64,000 nt of DNA, taken from contig NZ_FRAP01000018.1 in NCBI RefSeq assembly GCF_900142365.1, forward strand, positions 62,001-126,000. The letters are read 5' to 3'. Of this stretch, positions 59,475 through 64,000 are shown piece after piece (position 1 is the stretch's first letter; each line of letters begins with the position of its first letter). The notes under the pieces were generated by a model. The model was not told where the DNA came from, did not search any database, and worked only from the letters and a program-made list of their open reading frames with translations. Source of the stretch: Pseudonocardia thermophila (GTDB lineage Bacteria; Actinomycetota; Actinomycetes; Mycobacteriales; Pseudonocardiaceae). A program made the translations under genes and the position numbers.

Positions 59475-59840
59475 GCGCCACCGTTCGCCGCAGCCCTGGC
59501 CAGAGCCCCGCCTTCGCCGGCACGATCACCGCGGGCGGGTTCGTCCGCACCTCGGGTCTGGTCAGCCCGCAGGTGCTGGCCGGGCACCCGCAGGACCTGG
59601 CCGGGCAGGCCGCCGACGTGCTCGCCCTGCTGGCCGACACCCTCCGCGCGCACGACTGCAGCCTCGCCGACGTGGTCTCCCTGACCGCCTACCTCTCCCC
59701 CGACGCGGACGCCGCCGCCTGGAACGCGGCGTTCGCGCAGGCGTTCCCCGTCGATCCACCGTGCCGCACGACGGTCCGGTGCGGGTTCGTGCTGCCGGGG
59801 GTCGGAGATCGAGGTCTCGGCCGTGGCGGTGGTGCGATGA
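59471..59840 (+). pseudogene. RidA-family protein with a one-base frameshift near the 3' end
   Basis: RidA (YjgF/YER057c) fold: FAGTITAGGFVRTSGLVSPQ, DVVSLTAYLSPDADAAAWNAAFAQAFP, RTTVRCGFVLPG. After GFVLPG the frame is lost at a run of five G (59797-59801). Removing one G gives the expected end SEIEVSAVAVVR and a TGA at 59838-59840 overlapping the next start (ATGA), for 122 residues, the normal family length. As written, it would instead read through into the SDR. RidA enzymes deaminate reactive imines or act in aromatic catabolism. Confidence 0.75.
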
Positions 59841-60583
59841 ACACGCTCCACGGCCGCCGCGCGCTGGTGACCGGCTCGGTCCGCGGCCTGGGCTTGGAGA
59901 TCGCCGAGGGGCTCGCCGCGGCGGGCGCCGAGGTCGTGGTCAACGGCCGCGACGCCACGACCGTCGACGCCGCGGTGGACCAGCTGCGCGGCGGTGGGCT
60001 CGCGGCGACCGGAGCGGCGTTCGACGTCACCGACCCGGCCGCCACCGCCGCCGCGCTCGAGGAGATCGGCCCGGTCGACGTGCTGGTCAACAACGTCGGC
60101 CGCCGTGACCGGCGCGGCATCGACGAGATCGACGCCGAAGTCCTCGCCGAGGTGCTGGAGACGAACCTGACCGCCGCCTACGCGCTCAGCCGAGCGGTGG
60201 CCCGCGATCTCGTGGCGCGCCGCGTGCCCGGCCGGATCGTCAACGTGTCGTCGGTGCTGGGGCAGCTCGGGCGGCGCGGCGACGTCGCCTACGCGACGGC
60301 GAAGGCGGGGCTCGACGGGCTCACCCGTGCGCTGGCCGCCGATCTCGGCCCGCACGGCATCACGGTGAACGCCGTCGCGCCCGGCACGTTCGCCACCGAG
60401 TCCAACGCCCACCTCGTCGACGATCCGCAGTGGTCAGCGTGGCTGCGCTCGCGCACCGCGCTCGGCCGGTGGGGCAGGCCGCCGGAGATCGCCGGGATCG
60501 TGGTGTTCCTGGCCGGACCCGGCGCGTCCTACATCACCGGGCAGACGATCAACGTCGACGGCGGGATGACGACCACGTTCTGA
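59837..60583 (+). CDS. SDR oxidoreductase (FabG/gluconate dehydrogenase-like)
   Basis: A 248-residue classical SDR: VTGSVRGLGLEIAEGLAAAGA, NNVGRRDRRG, catalytic INVSSVLGQLGRR with YATAKAG, and a C-terminal GQTINVDGGMTTTF. The ATG at 59837 is chosen because it overlaps the restored RidA stop. It probably interconverts a hydroxy- and a keto-acid alongside the hydroxy-acid oxidase. It converges with the racemase gene. Confidence 0.9.
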   Translation: MNTLHGRRALVTGSVRGLGLEIAEGLAAAGAEVVVNGRDATTVDAAVDQLRGGGLAATGAAFDVTDPAATAAALEEIGPVDVLVNNVGRRDRRGIDEIDAEVLAEVLETNLTAAYALSRAVARDLVARRVPGRIVNVSSVLGQLGRRGDVAYATAKAGLDGLTRALAADLGPHGITVNAVAPGTFATESNAHLVDDPQWSAWLRSRTALGRWGRPPEIAGIVVFLAGPGASYITGQTINVDGGMTTTF

Positions 60584-60587
60584 GCGC

Positions 60588-61665
60588 TCACACCCAGTCG
60601 GCGAGCACCCGGTCCACCGGCTCCGCCTCGGCCGGTGGGCCGGGCAGCCGAGCCGGGGTGCGCGAGAACCGCGGGGCCGGCGCCGCCTGCGGGCCGCGGC
60701 CGTCCGGGGCGAGCAGCGTGCTCCGCGCGGCGATGTGCGGGTGCGCGACCACCTCACGCAGCGACAGCACCGGCGTCACGCACGCGTCGGTGCCGGCGAA
60801 GACCTCGGCCCACCCGTCGCGCGTGCGGGTCAGGAACGCCGCAGCGAACCGGGCTCGCAGCGTGGGCCACGACGCGGCGTCGGCACGCGACGGCAGCTCG
60901 GCCGGATCCAGCCCGAGCCCGGCCAGGAGCTGAGCGTAGAACTGCGGCTCCAGCGTACCGACGGCGACGAACCGGCCGTCGGCGCAGGTGTAGGCGTCGT
61001 AGCAGGGGTGGGCGCCGTCGAGGAGGTTGGTGCCGGGCACGTCGTACCAGCGGCCGCGGCCGAGCAGCGACCACACCGTCTGCGCGAGCGGGCTGACGCC
61101 GTCGACCACGGCGGCGTCGACGACCTGGCCACAGCCGGAGCGGCGCCCCTCGACCAGCGCGGCGAGCACACCGACGACGAGCAGCATCGAGCCGCCGCCG
61201 AAGTCCCCGACCAGGTCGAGCGGCGGCACCGGCCGCGCACCGTTCCCGCGGCCGATGGCGTGCAGCACCCCCGTCAGGGCGAGGTAGTCGATGTCGTGGC
61301 CGGCCCGATCGGCCAGCGGACCGTCCTGGCCCCATCCGGTCATCCGCGCGTAGACCAGCGCTCGGTTGCGCGCCAGGCAGTCGTCGGGGCCGACGCCGAG
61401 CCGTTCGGTGACACCCGGCCGGACCCCTCGATCAGCACGTGCGCGTGCTCGACCAGGCGCAGCACGGTGTCCCGGCCGTCCGGCGCCTTCAGGTCGGCGA
61501 CGACGCGCCGCCGCCCGCGCAGCACCGGATCTGCCGAGTCGGCCGCGCCGCCCGGGCGCTCGACGCGCACGACGTCGGCGCCCAGGTCGGCCAGGATCGT
61601 CGCGGCGTGCGGGCCGGGCCCGATGCCGGCCAGCTCCACGACCCGCACGCCCGTCAGGGGGCCGC

Positions 61666-61669
<4 letters not shown>
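60588..61669 (-). pseudogene. Alpha-methylacyl-CoA racemase (CaiB/BaiF family), one-base frameshift
   Basis: From the GTG at 61669 the protein reads GPLTGVRVVELAGIGPGPHAATILADLGADVVRVERPGG, characteristic of alpha-methylacyl-CoA racemase. At about 61423 one base is missing (an original GGTTCC now GGTCC on the coding strand). In the next frame it continues RPGVTERLGVGPDDC, MTGWGQDGPLADRAGHDIDYLALTG (catalytic His in GHDI) and VDAAVVDGVSPL (catalytic Asp). The restored length is 360 residues, as in the family. It overlaps the thiolase stop (GTGA). It epimerises 2-methyl-branched acyl-CoA during side-chain oxidation. Confidence 0.78.
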
Positions 61670-62846
<1,177 letters not shown>

Positions 62847-62850
<4 letters not shown>

Positions 62851-64000
62851 GCTGCTCCGTCCCGGACCCCGACCGGCTCCACGGCGGTCACGAACTGCTC
62901 ACGCTCCCCCTGCGGTGCCTCCCGCCAGGCCAGGACGGCGATCACCGTGATCACGCAGCCGAGCAGCATGTACGCGCTGACCGACAACGACGTGCCGGTG
63001 CGCTCCAGGAGCCAGGCGGCGATCAGCGGGGCGAATCCGCCGCCGACGACCGCGCCGACCGAGTAGGATAACGACGAGCCGCTGTAGCGCACCGCGGGCG
63101 GGAACAACTCGGCGTAGGCGGCGGCCTGCGGCCCGTAGGTCAGGCCGAGCCCGACGGCCAGCCCGAACACCGCCACGAGCACCCAGAGCACCGACCCGGT
63201 GTCGATGAGCAGGAACATCGGGAACACCCAGATGCCCATGAAGACGGTGCCGATCAGGTAGGTGCGCCGCCGGCCGAGCCGGTCGGACCAGCGCGCCCCG
63301 ACCACCGTCCACAGTGCCCACGCCAGCGCTCCGACGACGCCGACGACCAGCATCACCGACGACGGCACGCCGAGCGCCTTCGCCCCGTAGGACCCGATGA
63401 AGGCGATCAGGATGTAGCCGCACAGGTTGACCCCCACGAACAACCCGGTCGCGACGAGCAGCGCGCGCATGTGCTGGCGCAGCAGCACCGCCAGCGGGGC
63501 CTTCTGCCGGGCGCCGCGGCGGCGCACCTCCTCGAAGACCGGGCTCTCGCCGATCCCGGCGCGCACCGCGTACCCGATGCCGATCAGCACGACGCTGACC
63601 AGGAACGGGATCCGCCAACCCCAAGCGACGAACTGCTCGGGCGTGGTCGTCGAGGCCGAGATCAGCAGGGCGATGTTGGCCAGCACCAGCCCGAACGCGG
63701 CGCCGAGCTGCGGGAACGCCCCGTAGAGGCCGCGGCGGCCGGTCGGGGCGTACTCGACGGCGAGCATGGCTGCGCCGCCCCACTCCCCGCCGGCGGAGAT
63801 CCCCTGCAGGAACCGCAGCACCACGAGCAGCACGGGGGCGGCGATCCCGATCGCGTCGTAGCCGGGGAGCAGGCCGATCGCGGTCGTCGATGCACCCATC
63901 AGCACCAGCGTCGCGACGAGCATCGCCTTGCGGCCGAACAGGTCGCCGAGGTGCCCGGCGAGGATGCCGCCGAGCGGACGGGCGAAGAAGCTGACGCCGA
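62847..64000 (-). CDS. MFS transporter, metabolite:H+ symporter (MHS) family, 5' end outside the window
   Basis: At least 384 residues are visible. The minus-strand reading starts at the window edge with SFFARPLGGILAGHLGDLFGRKAML, the second-helix/loop motif of MHS permeases, so the true start lies to the right. About ten of twelve helices are present, with FLQGISAGGEWGGAAMLAVEYAP and RWSDRLGRRRTYLIG. Relatives import sugars' derived acids, shikimate, proline or dicarboxylates. It is the first gene of the permease-thiolase-racemase unit. Confidence 0.9.

Overview
The window is very GC-rich, densely packed DNA with many GTG starts, ATGA/GTGA stop-start overlaps, a sigma-B/F type stress sigma factor, a PPOX-class (F420-type) flavoprotein and a mycofactocin-coupled SDR. 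This points to an actinomycete, most likely of the Pseudonocardia/Amycolatopsis kind; the family assignment is inference. No rRNA, tRNA, CRISPR array, transposase or phage gene was seen.

Region 1 (1-10 kb) is stress signalling. A frameshifted relic of a UdgX-type uracil-DNA glycosylase lies at the left edge, followed by a sigma-B/F family sigma factor, a convergent cytochrome P450, a zinc alcohol dehydrogenase, an RsbW-like kinase, a STAS antagonist, and a 1731-residue protein that joins PAS/GAF sensors, a histidine kinase, a receiver, a PP2C phosphatase and an RsbW-like ATPase. Three promoter-like sequences of the GNNT-N15/16-GGGTAC (sigma-B) type precede the sigma gene, the P450 and the dehydrogenase, which suggests a small local stress regulon.

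Region 2 (9.8-18.6 kb) holds a quinone-oxidoreductase-like enzyme, a large AfsR/SARP regulator, two tandem imine-reductase-family genes that differ at the catalytic position (Asp versus Tyr), a PPOX flavoprotein, remnants of a YciI gene and a 3-hydroxyisobutyrate-dehydrogenase-like gene, and a 2-oxoglutarate/Fe(II) oxygenase.

Region 3 (18.7-54.9 kb) is a large catabolic island and the most interesting part. It has one dipeptide-type ABC transporter core (two permeases, two ATPases) with three paralogous lipoprotein receptors, CoA ligases, a two-domain class III CoA-transferase, acyl-CoA dehydrogenase, SDRs, a MaoC hydratase, a flavin hydroxylase, a ring-dehydrogenase-like flavoprotein, a VOC protein, three alpha/beta hydrolases, a split CoA-transferase-like pair lacking the usual catalytic Glu, an alcohol dehydrogenase, an aldo/keto reductase, and a run of metal-dependent amidohydrolases with a cupin and a lipocalin-like protein. 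Five intergenic copies of one palindromic operator (halves ATTATCGGAC and GTCCGATAAT separated by 5 bp, or an overlapping version) mark nearly every transcription start in the island. The IclR regulator inside it is the obvious candidate. The gene set resembles hydroxylation, ring opening and CoA-dependent breakdown of a polycyclic or aromatic acid, but the substrate cannot be read from the sequence. A MarR regulator with its efflux pump, which has its own operator and a leaderless promoter, sits inside the island.

Region 4 (54.9-64 kb) is a second transport/catabolism block: a TetR regulator divergent from a TrpX-like ABC transporter, then an alpha-hydroxy-acid oxidase, a RidA protein, an SDR, and convergent to them an alpha-methylacyl-CoA racemase, a thiolase and an MHS-type permease cut by the window end.

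At least eight single- or double-base lesions interrupt otherwise well-conserved genes (the UdgX relic, YciI, HIBADH-like, CoA ligase fusion, RidA, racemase). Most lie in homopolymer or CG runs, so consensus sequencing error is a real alternative to gene decay.
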